A stretch of 64,000 nucleotides of DNA from Parvibaculaceae bacterium Mf 1.05b.01 (GCA_000509225.1 BAOK01000001.1:434001-498000), one strand, 5' to 3'. Positions 1 through 10,305 are shown, numbered from the stretch's first letter. Notes: generated by a model not told the origin, from the letters alone. Translations and numbers: made by a program.

Positions 1-785
<785 letters not shown>

Positions 786-794
786 TGCGCGCCC

Positions 795-2609
795 TCAGAT
801 CGTGCGTGTCGCTTCTTCCAGCCAGGTCTTTTCCTCTGCGCTGAGCGCTGGGCTCACCTTTTCGCGCACGTCGGCGTGGTAGGCATTAAGCCATGCTTTT
901 TCGTCTTCCGTTAAAAGGCTCGGTTCAACGAGTGACAGGTCGATTGGTGCGAGGGTCACGGTTTCAAACCCCATCATATCGCGTTCTCCGCCTTCAATAG
1001 GGGCGGGCGGCGTGACAACGAGCAGGTTTTCAATACGAATGCCGAAGGCGTCGGTTTTGTAGTAGCCCGGCTCGTTAGAGACGATCATACCTGGATCAAG
1101 AGGCACATGACCCGCCTTGGAAATGCGTTGCGGGCCTTCATGTACAGAGAGATAAGAGCCGACGCCGTGGCCTGTTCCATGGTCGAAATCGAGGCCTGCC
1201 TGCCAGAGTGCCATGCGCGCAAGGGCGTCCAGCTGGGCGCCGGACGTCCCTTTGGGGAAACGGGCTGCGGCAAGGCCGATATGGCCTTTCAGGACCCGCG
1301 TGAACCGGTCCTTCATCTCTTGGGTGGGTGTTCCGATAGCAATGGTGCGGGTGACGTCGGTCGTGCCATCAAGATATTGCGCGCCGGAATCAACGAGATA
1401 GAGCTCTCCTTGTCCAAGGGCGCGGTCTGTATCGGTGGTGACGCGATAATGCACAATGGCGCCATTGGGCCCTGCACCTGAAATCGTGTCGAAGCTTACC
1501 TCTTTGAGGGCGCCTGTTTCCTGGCGAAATGTTTCCAGTTGTTTAGCGGCGGAAATTTCCGTGACCGTGCCGCCTGGTGCCTCCCGGTCCAACCAGGCGA
1601 GGAAGCGGCTCAATGCTTGGCCGTCACGAATGTGAGCGGCGCGGGTTCCTGCTACTTCGGTTTCGTTTTTCCGCGCTTTGGGAAGCTCACAGAGATCAGC
1701 CCCTTGTTTGAGGGTTGCACCGGCTTTTGTAAGACGGGTTGCGATCCAGTCGCTGCAGGTTGCGGGATCGATCCGCACTTCGCGTCCCCAGGTCCCCAGC
1801 TTGTCGAGGATTGGTCCGAATTCTTCTGGTGGCAGGAGGGTAACGACATTGCCCAGATGAGCGCGGGTCTTTGCAGAGATTTTGTCCTCATGGACGAAAA
1901 GTTCTGCGTGTCCTTCCTCATACACAATTGCAAATGAGAGCGGCAGAGGAGAGTGCGCCACGTCGCCGCCGCGAATATTGAACAACCAGGCGATGCTGTC
2001 GGGCATGGTCACAATGGCCGCATCTGCATCCGATGATTGAAGCTCACTGGTAATGGTTGCAAGTTTTTCAGCGGCAGGCGCGCCCGCATAGGCCAGATCG
2101 TGGGGTTCCACAGGGGCTTTTGGTGCTTCTGGTTGATCGTCCCAGACCGCGTCGACGATATTTTCCTCGACGGCGACCAGCTCACCGCCCGCCTTATCGG
2201 TGGCTTGCTTAAGCCGTTTGACGCTCTCCACCGTGTGCAGCCAGGGATCGTAGGCAAGCTTTGCGCCTGCCAAGAGGTTTTCTTCCACCCATTGCGCTGG
2301 TGGCATGCCCATCAGGGATTGGGGCTCGAACACATCGATGTCGACCTGGTAGCGCACCTGAAGCGTGTAGCGACCGTCGATGAAGATCGCTGCTTTGTCC
2401 TGTAGGACAATGGCAAGCCCGGCGGATCCAGAGAAGCCGGTCAGCCACCGCAAACGTTCTGCGTGCGGCGGGACATATTCCCCCTGGTGTTCATCGGCGC
2501 GAGGAATGATGAAGCCATCAAGCCCGCGGGCTTTCAGCTCGGCGCGGAGTTTGGCTGCTCGGCCAGCACCCAGAGTCGGGTCGGCCACATCGTCATAGGT
2601 CTGAAACAT
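795..2609 (-). CDS. pepP: Xaa-Pro aminopeptidase, M24B family
   Basis: Cytosolic metallopeptidase that removes an N-terminal residue next to proline. The 604-residue protein has an N-terminal creatinase-like domain, a second creatinase-like domain and a C-terminal pita-bread M24 domain. Five metal ligands are visible: D407 (VDSGAQY), D418 (TTDVTRT), H481 (GTGHGVG), E513 (SNEPGYY) and E527 (RIENL). The length fits the long ~600-residue APP1-like aminopeptidases, not the ~440-residue E. coli PepP, so the symbol is approximate. It lies 158 bases downstream of prmA on the same strand, and that gap holds a palindromic repeat. Confidence 0.93.
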   Translation of the reverse strand: MFQTYDDVADPTLGAGRAAKLRAELKARGLDGFIIPRADEHQGEYVPPHAERLRWLTGFSGSAGLAIVLQDKAAIFIDGRYTLQVRYQVDIDVFEPQSLMGMPPAQWVEENLLAGAKLAYDPWLHTVESVKRLKQATDKAGGELVAVEENIVDAVWDDQPEAPKAPVEPHDLAYAGAPAAEKLATITSELQSSDADAAIVTMPDSIAWLFNIRGGDVAHSPLPLSFAIVYEEGHAELFVHEDKISAKTRAHLGNVVTLLPPEEFGPILDKLGTWGREVRIDPATCSDWIATRLTKAGATLKQGADLCELPKARKNETEVAGTRAAHIRDGQALSRFLAWLDREAPGGTVTEISAAKQLETFRQETGALKEVSFDTISGAGPNGAIVHYRVTTDTDRALGQGELYLVDSGAQYLDGTTDVTRTIAIGTPTQEMKDRFTRVLKGHIGLAAARFPKGTSGAQLDALARMALWQAGLDFDHGTGHGVGSYLSVHEGPQRISKAGHVPLDPGMIVSNEPGYYKTDAFGIRIENLLVVTPPAPIEGGERDMMGFETVTLAPIDLSLVEPSLLTEDEKAWLNAYHADVREKVSPALSAEEKTWLEEATRTI

Positions 2610-2657
2610 GGGCGTATCTTAGCTCTCTCTCGGATTTCTGGGTAGGCCTGTGAACCG

Positions 2658-2680
2658 CTTTGATGTGGGCAGCATCAAAG
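2658..2680. repeat. Small inverted repeat between prmA and the aminopeptidase gene
   Basis: CTTTGATG (2658-2665) and CATCAAAG (2673-2680) form a perfect 8-bp stem with a 7-base loop. No T-run follows on either strand, so it is not a clear intrinsic terminator. It could be a processing hairpin or an operator for the aminopeptidase gene. Confidence 0.45.
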
Positions 2681-2704
2681 TGGATTCTTGATCTGTTATT
2701 TGGT

Positions 2705-2754
2705 CGCATTTTCGAACGACAAAAGTCTGCAACTTTGATTGAAAATGCTCCGGT
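2705..2754 (+). repeat. Intergenic palindromic repeat, copy A (GCATTTTC subtype)
   Basis: Terminal inverted repeats GCATTTTC (2706-2713) and GAAAATGC (2741-2748) are followed by TCCGGT. An inner dyad AAAGT-CTGC-AACTTT lies between them. The sequence is nearly the same as copy B at 42896, differing at only a few positions over about 50 bases. It lies between prmA and the aminopeptidase gene, about 100 bases upstream of the latter's start. Confidence 0.8.
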
Positions 2755-2767
2755 CATCAAAGATAGG

Positions 2768-3667
2768 TCATCCCCTAAGGCGCAGCGTGACCCATTCGTC
2801 GATGCGCAGTCGATCAAGGAGGTATAGGCCTTGGTCGCGGTAGGCCGATAGCACCATCTGCTCCTGTTCATGCAGAATGCCAGACAGGATCAGGGTTCCA
2901 CCTCGGGCAAGTTGGTGCTCAACGTCAGGGGCGATCTGTGCGAGGGGCCGCGCCAATATGTTGGCGATGAGGAGGTTATAGGGACCATGTGCCTTGAGGT
3001 CGGGATGGTCGGTCCCTTTGGCGGTGATCGTCTTGATGAGCGGGTGTACTTTATTCGCTCGGGCATTGTCGCGTGTTACTCGTGTGGCGATGGGGTCAAT
3101 GTCGCTGGCGATCACTTGTCTGCCTGTGAGCTTTGCTGCGGCAATGGCGAGAAGGCCTGTGCCACATCCGAGATCCAGGACCCGCGCAGGGGGTCGCCGC
3201 TGACATTCCTTCTCGATGAACTTGAGGCAGGCCAGTGTGGTGCCGTGATGACCAGTGCCAAAGGCTTCACCGGCATCAACCAGAAGAGGAATGCGGGCGG
3301 TAGGACATTTGTCTGCGTCATGGGCGCCGTGAACGAAAAAGCGGTCGGTCACAATCGGGGCGAGCCCCTCCAGTGATTTTGCAACCCAGTTAATGTCAGG
3401 CAGGGCTTCTATCGTGACACTCGGCAGCTGCATCTCCAGCTCATCTGCCAGTGGGTGAATGATTTTTTCGATCTGCTCAGCGGTGGGTTCTTCCTGGTAA
3501 TAAGCCTCAACTGACCAGGACACATGTTCTTCGACCTCCGCCGTGGCAACGGCCTGAGCATCTGGGTGGAAGGCGTCAGACAGGAGGGTGGCGAAAGCCT
3601 CGGCGTGGGTCACCGGGGTGACGAACCTGACTTTCCAGACTTGGGCGGCAGTGTGACCTGGGTTCAT
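2768..3667 (-). CDS. prmA: Ribosomal protein L11 methyltransferase PrmA
   Basis: SAM-dependent methyltransferase that trimethylates ribosomal protein L11. In 299 residues it has the PrmA N-terminal L11-recognition domain, then the family signature EAFGTGHHGTT (about 134-144). The Rossmann motif I VLDLGCGTG is at about 163-171 and NLLIANILARPL (catalytic Asn region) at about 231-242. Length and motifs are standard. It lies 24 bases downstream of the helicase gene on the same strand, so the two are probably co-transcribed. Confidence 0.95.
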   Translation of the reverse strand: MNPGHTAAQVWKVRFVTPVTHAEAFATLLSDAFHPDAQAVATAEVEEHVSWSVEAYYQEEPTAEQIEKIIHPLADELEMQLPSVTIEALPDINWVAKSLEGLAPIVTDRFFVHGAHDADKCPTARIPLLVDAGEAFGTGHHGTTLACLKFIEKECQRRPPARVLDLGCGTGLLAIAAAKLTGRQVIASDIDPIATRVTRDNARANKVHPLIKTITAKGTDHPDLKAHGPYNLLIANILARPLAQIAPDVEHQLARGGTLILSGILHEQEQMVLSAYRDQGLYLLDRLRIDEWVTLRLRG

Positions 3668-3691
3668 TTTGCGCTCCTGACAGCGTGGGTG

Positions 3692-6028
3692 TCAGGCATG
3701 GCGCTCTACAAATGTGTCGATAACTTTTTTTCGGCCTGAATGTTCAAAATCTACAGTGAGTTTGTTTCCGTCAATGTCGGACACGCGTCCGTACCCGAAT
3801 TTCTGGTGGAAGACACGTTCTCCCACATCAAAGCTGGAGGCGGCCGGGTCGGATGTGGCGACGAGTTCCGCGTGGCCCTCCAGATCCGGCGCGCGGGTTT
3901 TCATCGCGCCTGAGCGGGCGTTGGCCTGCGCGCGCTGCCAGCCGGGGCCGCCATAATTGCTTTGGGAAAACTCATGGTCAAAGCGGCTTTGCGAGAAAGA
4001 GCCGTAGCCGCCAAAATTCGTATCCCCTTCAACGACGTCCACATGGTCTTTGGGAAGTTCATCGACAAAACGGGAGGGGAGGGATGATTGCCAGAGATTG
4101 TGTATACGTCGGTTTGAGGCAAAGGAGATGCGCGCGCTTTTCTTGGCCCGCGTAATGCCGACATAGGCAAGACGGCGTTCTTCTTCGAGGCCCGCCAAAC
4201 CGCTTTCGTCGAGTGAGCGCTGGTGGGGGAAAAGACCTTCTTCCCAGCCGGGCAGGAACACGGTGTCGAACTCCAGCCCCTTCGCAGAGTGAAGGGTCAT
4301 CAGATTGACCTTGTCGGCTGTGTCCGCCTGCTCAATTTCCATCACGAGCGAAATATGTTCCAGATAGCCTGCGAGGTTCTCGAAATGCTCCATGGAACGG
4401 ACAAGTTCCTTCAAATTGTCTAAGCGACCAGGCGCATCTGCCGAGCGATCATTCTGCCACATCTCTGTGTAGCCGCTTTCATCGAGGATCGTTTCCGCCA
4501 ACTCAATGTGACCCATGCCAGGCGCAAGAGCCCGCCAACGATCGACAGTGTCGATGAAGTCTTTGAGGTTGCGTCGTGCTGGTTGTCGAAGTTCTTCTGT
4601 TTCCGTGATGAGACGTGCCGCACGGCTCAGTGAGATACCTTGCTGGCGGGCAAGCTGATGGAGAGTCTGAAGAGCCTTGTCACCGAGCCCCCGCTTTGGC
4701 TTGTTCATGATGCGCTCGAACGCGAGATCGTCGTCCGGCTGCGCGACGAGACGCAGATAGGCATTTGCGTCGCGTATTTCCATGCGTTCATAGAAACGGG
4801 GTCCACCGACAACCCGATAGGGGAGACCCAGATTGATGAACCGGTCCTCAAACTCCCGCATCTGGAAAGAGGCGCGAACAAGGATGGCCGTCTCGCGGAG
4901 GAGGTGCCCATCGCGCTGCAATTGTTCAATGTCTTCGCCGATGACGCGGGCTTCTTCCTCGCCGTCCCAAAGACCTCGCAGAGTGACCTTTTCGCCTTCG
5001 TTCATTTCTGTCCAAAGGGTTTTGCCGAGCCTGCTTTCGTTCGCAGTGATAAGCCCGGAGGCGGCGCCCAGAATATGGGGTGTGGAGCGGTAATTTTGTT
5101 CCAGCCGGACGACTTTTGCGCCGGGGAAGTCTTGTTCAAAACGCAGGATGTTGTCGACTTCTGCGCCGCGCCAGCCATAGATCGACTGATCATCATCGCC
5201 AACACAGCAGATGTTTTTGTGCTTTTGTGCAAGGAGCCGGAGCCACAGATATTGCGCGACGTTGGTGTCCTGATACTCGTCCACCAGCATGTATTTAAAC
5301 CGATCCTGATACTCGTTCAGTACTTCCGGGTTTTCCTGGAAGAGGCGCAGGCATTCCAGGAGGAGATCACCGAAGTCAGCGGCGTTCAGGATCTTGAGAC
5401 GTTCTTGATAGGCGGCATAGAGGCTTACCCCTTTGCCATTGCCGAAATGTTCGGCATCGCCAGCCGGGACTTTGTCAGGCGTGAGTCCTCTGTTTTTCCA
5501 CCCATCAATATGGGAAGCCAGCTGACGCGCCGGCCAGCGCTTTTCATCAATGCCTTCCGCCTTGATCAGCTGCTTCAAGAGACGGTGCTGATCATCCATG
5601 TCGAGAATGGTGAAGTCGGATCGCAGGCCCACAAGCTCTGCGTGGCGTCGCAGGATTTTCGCACCGATCGAATGGAAGGTGCCGAGCCAGGGCATGCCTT
5701 CAACAACACCGCCGATCAGAGAACCGATCCGGTGCTGCATTTCCTTCGCTGCTTTGTTGGTGAAGGTCACTGCCAGGATCTGTCCTGGCCAGGCCTTCCG
5801 AGTCGACAATGCGTGCGCAAGGCGAGTTGTGAGGACGCGGGTTTTTCCCGTCCCTGCACCGGCGAGCACCAGCACCGGGCCGTCGAGGGCCTCGATTGCT
5901 TCCTGCTGCGCTTCGTTCAGACCGCGAAGATAGGGCGGACGCATACCGCCCATGGCCTGGGCGCTCAATGAGCGGGCCGTCTCCTCTTCCGGGATATCTC
6001 CCAGATCAAATGGGTCCGAATCTGACAT
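3692..6028 (-). CDS. uvrD: UvrD/PcrA-type superfamily 1 DNA helicase
   Basis: 3'-5' DNA helicase acting in nucleotide-excision and mismatch repair and in displacing proteins from DNA. In order it shows the Q-motif region (LNEAQQEAIEALDGPVLVLA), Walker A GAGTGKT, Walker B-type VDEYQDTN, GDDDQSIYGWRGA, the TLHSAKGLEFDTVFLPG motif and the motif VI stretch EERRLAYVGITRAKK. A basic C-terminal tail of the UvrD/PcrA kind ends in a folded segment (FGYGRVSDIDGNKLTVDFE). I chose the ATG at 6028 (MSDSDPFDLGD), giving 778 residues; a GTG at 6064 in the same frame would add 12 residues and cannot be excluded. Confidence 0.95.
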   Translation of the reverse strand: MSDSDPFDLGDIPEEETARSLSAQAMGGMRPPYLRGLNEAQQEAIEALDGPVLVLAGAGTGKTRVLTTRLAHALSTRKAWPGQILAVTFTNKAAKEMQHRIGSLIGGVVEGMPWLGTFHSIGAKILRRHAELVGLRSDFTILDMDDQHRLLKQLIKAEGIDEKRWPARQLASHIDGWKNRGLTPDKVPAGDAEHFGNGKGVSLYAAYQERLKILNAADFGDLLLECLRLFQENPEVLNEYQDRFKYMLVDEYQDTNVAQYLWLRLLAQKHKNICCVGDDDQSIYGWRGAEVDNILRFEQDFPGAKVVRLEQNYRSTPHILGAASGLITANESRLGKTLWTEMNEGEKVTLRGLWDGEEEARVIGEDIEQLQRDGHLLRETAILVRASFQMREFEDRFINLGLPYRVVGGPRFYERMEIRDANAYLRLVAQPDDDLAFERIMNKPKRGLGDKALQTLHQLARQQGISLSRAARLITETEELRQPARRNLKDFIDTVDRWRALAPGMGHIELAETILDESGYTEMWQNDRSADAPGRLDNLKELVRSMEHFENLAGYLEHISLVMEIEQADTADKVNLMTLHSAKGLEFDTVFLPGWEEGLFPHQRSLDESGLAGLEEERRLAYVGITRAKKSARISFASNRRIHNLWQSSLPSRFVDELPKDHVDVVEGDTNFGGYGSFSQSRFDHEFSQSNYGGPGWQRAQANARSGAMKTRAPDLEGHAELVATSDPAASSFDVGERVFHQKFGYGRVSDIDGNKLTVDFEHSGRKKVIDTFVERHA

Positions 6029-6104
6029 GATGGGCTCAAGATAAGCATTTAGACGCACCGGCACTAGGTCCGTGGGGCTTTCATCTCAATATGAAATTGT
6101 CGTT

Positions 6105-7778
6105 TTAGTGGTGTTCTTCGCGGGACGCCGCAATTAGGCCGTCAGCGAGGGCCTTTAGCGCGGAAACGCGGGTGATGCGCCCCACCGCCAAGTCACTTTT
6201 GCCTGGTTCGCAAACAGGCAGATGCTCAAGGTCGTGAGCGTCCATCAGATCGAGAGCCTGGTTCAGACGATCATAAGGGTAGATCCGTATGGATTCTGAT
6301 GCTGCGTTGAGCAGCCTCGGTGCGTCCTCTGAATAGGGATGCGCCTGATCAAACCGGGTCATCACGTCGCGGACATGAATGTTCATCATCACGCGCCTGT
6401 GGGGACCTTCTTGCAGATGAACCTCTCGTTGCTCTAGTTGCCAATGGAAGAAGCTTTTGCCAATGGTCGCCTGGGTCAGGGCTGTGGCGATGGCATTGGC
6501 CAGGAGGAGGGCAATGGTGACTTCATAGTCGCCGGTCAGCTCAAACACGATGAGGGTCGTTGAGAGCGGCGCGCCCAACACGGCTGCAGCAACAGCGCCC
6601 ATGCCGACAATGGCATAAAGGCCGTGGGCTGATGCCATGCCAGGGAAAATATATGCAGCGACAATGCCGAAGGCGCCACCTGCCATGGCGCCAAGGTAGA
6701 GGGATGGCGAGAAGACTCCGCCGCCAAAGCGGCTGGCGAGGGTTACGGCGGTTGCTACGGTTTTAGCGATTAGAAGGGCGATCAGGAAGGGGAGCGTGTA
6801 GCTCTGCTTCAGGGCATTGTCAGTCGCTTCATACCCGACGCCCAAAACTTCAGGCACCATGAGCGCGATCAGGCCAACTACGAATCCACCCAAGACAGGC
6901 CGAAGCCAAACCGGCATGTCAACAGCCCGCGCAACTTTGTCGGCATAAATGACCGAAGCCATGAAGCTGATGGCTACGAGTGCGGCGATGATGCCCAGGA
7001 GGGCAAAGGCAGGGAACTCAAAATAGGACGCGATAGAATAGTCCGGCAGGGTGAATGCCGGGAAATCGCCTAGATGAAACCGAGCGACAGATGTTGCGGC
7101 AACAGATGCGATTGACACCGGCACAAAGGCCCGCAGCGCATAGTGCCCGAGGATAATTTCGTGGGCGAACAACACACCCGCGATCGGTGCGTTAAAGGAC
7201 GCAGTGACGGCGCCAGCGACACCGCACGCCAGCAAAATGCGGCCCCATTCCGGATTGAACTTAAAGCGCTCGGCCACATAGGCAGAGATTGTTGCGCCCA
7301 AATGAACGGCGGGGCCCTCCCGTCCTGCACTGGCTCCGCCGCCCAGCGAAATGGCGGTGAGGATTGAGGAATAGATGCCTGTTTTGAGGGGCATGCGGCC
7401 TGCTTTCAGGGCAGCGGCCTCAATGACATCTGAAACGCTTTCCGTGCGGTTCAGCGGCATAAGATATTTGATGCCAAGGCCAACGATGAGACCTGCCCCG
7501 ATGGGCCCCGCCATCAAGAGCCACCAGGGAACGCCGGCGGCTGCACTCGCCGTGCCTTCATCAAAGGTGCCGATCCAGATCCACTGGGCACCGGCGATGG
7601 CCATGCGAAATAGAATGGTGGCATAGGCTGCCGCGATGCCAAGCGCTGCCGCCAGCACCCACCCGGTCAAGCTTCGAGACTCCCAGAACTCGCGCCAATT
7701 TTCCTCGATTGGACGATCAATCACCGCTTCGAATATTTTCGCGAGGATTTTGACGAGTTTGGATAGGAGGGATTTCAT
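6105..7778 (-). CDS. ClC-family chloride channel / H+-Cl- antiporter with C-terminal CBS region
   Basis: Integral inner-membrane ClC protein of 557 residues with about ten to twelve hydrophobic segments. The anion-pathway motifs are GREGP (about 152-156, gating glutamate present), FNAPIAGVLFAHE and GGGVFSPSLYLGA. A proton-coupled exchanger is likely because the gating glutamate is kept, but that is inference. The last ~95 residues look like one full and one degenerate CBS half (HVRDVMTRFDQ; DLMDAHDLEHLPVCE). The start codon overlaps the stop of the pentapeptide-repeat gene by 4 bases (ATGA), so translation is probably coupled. Confidence 0.92.
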   Translation of the reverse strand: MKSLLSKLVKILAKIFEAVIDRPIEENWREFWESRSLTGWVLAAALGIAAAYATILFRMAIAGAQWIWIGTFDEGTASAAAGVPWWLLMAGPIGAGLIVGLGIKYLMPLNRTESVSDVIEAAALKAGRMPLKTGIYSSILTAISLGGGASAGREGPAVHLGATISAYVAERFKFNPEWGRILLACGVAGAVTASFNAPIAGVLFAHEIILGHYALRAFVPVSIASVAATSVARFHLGDFPAFTLPDYSIASYFEFPAFALLGIIAALVAISFMASVIYADKVARAVDMPVWLRPVLGGFVVGLIALMVPEVLGVGYEATDNALKQSYTLPFLIALLIAKTVATAVTLASRFGGGVFSPSLYLGAMAGGAFGIVAAYIFPGMASAHGLYAIVGMGAVAAAVLGAPLSTTLIVFELTGDYEVTIALLLANAIATALTQATIGKSFFHWQLEQREVHLQEGPHRRVMMNIHVRDVMTRFDQAHPYSEDAPRLLNAASESIRIYPYDRLNQALDLMDAHDLEHLPVCEPGKSDLAVGRITRVSALKALADGLIAASREEHH

Positions 7779-8275
7779 TTGCAGCGGCCAATCGACCCTT
7801 CAGCGCAGATCCGATTGCCATCTGTCCAGGTGGCGCCGGTCAGATCGGCATTCAGCAGGTCAGTTTGGTCCAGCAGCGCGCCAGTAAAGTTAGCACCTCT
7901 TAAGTTCGCTCTGAAGAGACGGGTGCGACGTAGGTTGCTTTCGGAAAGATCCGCACCTTCAAGGTTGGCTTTGGTCATGTCAGCCTTGCGCAGGTTGGCG
8001 CCAACGAAGCTTGCGCCACTCAGCTCTGCACCTACGAATTTGGCGTCTCTTGCATCTACACCATTGAAGATGGTGCGAGAGAGGTCTGCCCGTTGTAACC
8101 TTGTGTCAACAAGCTTTGCGTCCGTCAGATCACTGTCTATGAAGGTGGATTCTTCAAGGAAACATCTGGACCAGTCGACGCCTGGCGCGGGAACGGCAGA
8201 ACAGTCTGCGAAGGCGAGCGCGGTTGTCGGCGATCCCAGGAGACAGAAAGCGAGAAGGGCAAGCAGTTTTCGCAT
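7775..8275 (-). CDS. Secreted pentapeptide-repeat protein
   Basis: The 166-residue protein has a Sec signal peptide (MRKLLALLAFCLLGSPTTALA) followed by runs of A(D/N)LXX-type pentapeptides such as ADLSR, ADMTK, ANLEGADLSESNLR and ANLRGANFTGALLDQTDLLNADL. These fold as a right-handed quadrilateral beta-helix. Four cysteines flank the repeat block (DCSAV, SRCFL, RICAE, GRCK) and could form disulfides in the periplasm. The function is unknown. The start overlaps the thioesterase stop by one base and its stop overlaps the ClC start, so it sits in the middle of a three-gene operon. Confidence 0.88.
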   Translation of the reverse strand: MRKLLALLAFCLLGSPTTALAFADCSAVPAPGVDWSRCFLEESTFIDSDLTDAKLVDTRLQRADLSRTIFNGVDARDAKFVGAELSGASFVGANLRKADMTKANLEGADLSESNLRRTRLFRANLRGANFTGALLDQTDLLNADLTGATWTDGNRICAEGSIGRCK

Positions 8276-8778
8276 CAGGCTGTTTGTTCCTTTTTACGTC
8301 GGATACCGATCACACGGCCTGCCTGCTCCGGCTGCTCGAGAGATGTATGATCTTTCATGATTGCCGCCGCGACTTCCTGCACGCTTTGCGGCATGGGAGC
8401 CGCCCGCCTGGATTTCATGTCTACGTGAATGGCCATCTGCTCGGATGTGGCAGCGAGGTAGCCTTCGGTGGCGTGGTACATGCGCCCAAAGAGATGTAGT
8501 CGCTTCTCATCCCAATCCAATAGTTGGTAAGTGACGCGAACAGGCTCCCCTTCACTGAGTTCATCGAGATAGGTGACATGGATCTCTGCGGTAAAGCAGG
8601 AGCCTTCGCCCTGTTTGGTGTATTCCCAGCCGATGCCCAGCTCGTTGAACAGGGCGTCTAGTCCCTCGTCAAAGAGCAGGTTGTAGTAGGCCATATTCAT
8701 GTGGCCGTTCAGGTCTATCCAGTCGCTTTCCACTTTCCGCAAAGGGGCTTCAAAAGGCTCTGAATAGGCTCCGGGCAT
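8275..8778 (-). CDS. Acyl-CoA thioesterase, hotdog fold (4HBT family)
   Basis: Probable acyl-CoA thioesterase of 167 residues. The family signature DWIDLNGHMNMAYYNLLFDEG is near the N-terminus, followed by the hotdog-fold strand pattern (GSCFTAEIHVTYLDEL, VTYQLLDWDEKRLHLFGRMYH). The start at 8778 (MPGAYSEPFE) is set by a strong ribosome-binding site, AAGGAGTTAT, 2 bases upstream. A longer in-frame reading would run into the divergent flavoprotein gene. It is the first gene of the operon with the pentapeptide and ClC genes. The substrate cannot be told. Confidence 0.88.
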   Translation of the reverse strand: MPGAYSEPFEAPLRKVESDWIDLNGHMNMAYYNLLFDEGLDALFNELGIGWEYTKQGEGSCFTAEIHVTYLDELSEGEPVRVTYQLLDWDEKRLHLFGRMYHATEGYLAATSEQMAIHVDMKSRRAAPMPQSVQEVAAAIMKDHTSLEQPEQAGRVIGIRRKKEQTA

Positions 8779-8901
8779 CGATAACTCCTTACCGTCACTT
8801 CCACCTTTGGGTGGCTTTTCCTGATCATAGCCTGAGTACAGACCCATGCCAAAGGCCAGAGGTGATCTGATTGTCGTCATATTCCGTGCTAAAGTGACCG
8901 A
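8779..8901. promoter_or_regulatory. Divergent promoter region, thioesterase operon / flavoprotein
   Basis: This 123-base gap separates two divergent genes and must hold both promoters. The only clear structure is a short dyad CCACC-TTTG-GGTGG near 8801-8814. No convincing -35/-10 pair was picked out. Confidence 0.4.
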
Positions 8902-10305
8902 ATGGATGAGGCATCGACAATAAACGCTGACCAAGACCGTCTTGTCGGTGTGGTTTCTGATTTGAAGGATTTGCTGGGCAACCGTCTTCAGCTGGGCGTT
9001 GCCGTACGCGATGCCCACGGGCACGACGAAAGCTGGCATGAAACCCACGCGCCGGATGCGGTGGCGTTCGCCGCCTCAACGGAAGAAGTGGCGCAGATCG
9101 TCAAGATTTGTGCGGCCGCTCAAGTGCCGGTTATTGCGTTTGGTACTGGCACGTCTCTTGAGGGACAGGTGAGTGCTGTTCACGGTGGCGTCACCGTTGA
9201 CCTATCCCAAATGAACGAGGTGCTGGAGGTGCACGCGGTGGATTTAGACTGCCGTGTTCAGCCAGGGGTGACGCGCAAACAGCTCAACGCCTATCTGCGG
9301 GACACTGGTCTCTTTTTCCCTATTGATCCTGGGGCGGATGCAAGTCTCGGCGGTATGGCCGCGACACGGGCATCTGGCACGAATGCGGTGCGGTATGGCA
9401 CCATGCGGGACAGTGTGTTGAGCGTCACTGCGGTGCTGGCCACTGGCGAGATTGTTACCACCGGTGGGCGGGCTCGCAAATCGGCTGCCGGATATGATCT
9501 GACCCGTTTGCTGGTTGGTTCGGAAGGGACCTTGGGGATCATTACCGAGCTCATGCTTCGGCTGCAGGGTATCCCCGAAGCGATTGCTGGCGGTATCTGT
9601 CCATTTGAGAGTCTCGACGGGGCAATCGACGCGGTGATTGAAACCATTCAATCCGGTTTGCCGGTTGCCCGGATTGAAGTGTTGGATGAGGTTCAGGTTG
9701 CAGCCTGCAATGCCTATTCAAACTTGGATTTGCCAACGAGCCCGATGCTGTTTCTGGAGTTTCATGGCACTGACACGAGTGTCAAAGAGCAGTCCGAACG
9801 TTTTGCGGCAATCGCGTGCGAGCATCAAGGCGGGAGTTTTACCTGGACGACGGAGGCGGAAGAGCGAACCCGCCTCTGGGAAGCGCGGCATAATGCCTAC
9901 TACGCGTCACTGGCACTGGAGCCGGGAAAAAAGGGCATGACAACGGATGTTTGTGTGCCGATTTCCAATCTTGCTCGTTGCCTTCGGGAAACCAAAGCGG
10001 ATCTGGACGCGTCCTTCCTCACTGCGCCGATTGTCGGCCATGTAGGCGACGGCAATTTTCACACGATCATGCTGATCGACCCGGAGAACCGACGCGATAT
10101 GGCCGAAGCGCGCCGGCTGCATGATCGCATGGTGCGTCGCGCCTTAGCGCTTGAAGGCACCTGTACCGGTGAGCACGGGATCGGTCTCGGCAAGATGGCC
10201 TTCCTTGAAGAAGAGATCGGTCAGGGTGTCAATATGATGCGGACCATCAAACGGGCCTTGGACCCTCAGAACATCCTCAACCCGGGCAAGATCGTTTCCC
10301 TATGA
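8902..10305 (+). CDS. FAD-linked oxidase, D-lactate dehydrogenase (cytochrome)-like / GlcD family
   Basis: Flavoprotein of 467 residues that probably oxidises a 2-hydroxyacid such as D-lactate or glycolate and passes electrons to the respiratory chain. The N-terminal PCMH-type FAD domain shows VIAFGTGTSLEGQ, FPIDPGADASLGGMAATRASGTNAVRYG and KSAAGYDLTRLLVGSEGTLGIITE. The C-terminal oxidase domain shows VGHVGDGNFH, the CTGEHGIGLGK motif and the ending ALDPQNILNPGKI. This matches the DLD1/GlcD family; the exact substrate cannot be read. No strong ribosome-binding site precedes the ATG. It is convergent with the dehalogenase gene with a single base between stops. Confidence 0.9.
   Translation: MDEASTINADQDRLVGVVSDLKDLLGNRLQLGVAVRDAHGHDESWHETHAPDAVAFAASTEEVAQIVKICAAAQVPVIAFGTGTSLEGQVSAVHGGVTVDLSQMNEVLEVHAVDLDCRVQPGVTRKQLNAYLRDTGLFFPIDPGADASLGGMAATRASGTNAVRYGTMRDSVLSVTAVLATGEIVTTGGRARKSAAGYDLTRLLVGSEGTLGIITELMLRLQGIPEAIAGGICPFESLDGAIDAVIETIQSGLPVARIEVLDEVQVAACNAYSNLDLPTSPMLFLEFHGTDTSVKEQSERFAAIACEHQGGSFTWTTEAEERTRLWEARHNAYYASLALEPGKKGMTTDVCVPISNLARCLRETKADLDASFLTAPIVGHVGDGNFHTIMLIDPENRRDMAEARRLHDRMVRRALALEGTCTGEHGIGLGKMAFLEEEIGQGVNMMRTIKRALDPQNILNPGKIVSL

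Noticed and set aside
4640-5971. Long open frame (443 codons) on the plus strand inside the helicase gene
   Set aside because: It lies wholly antisense to a UvrD gene with all helicase motifs; it is a by-product of that gene's codon composition and has no recognisable domain.
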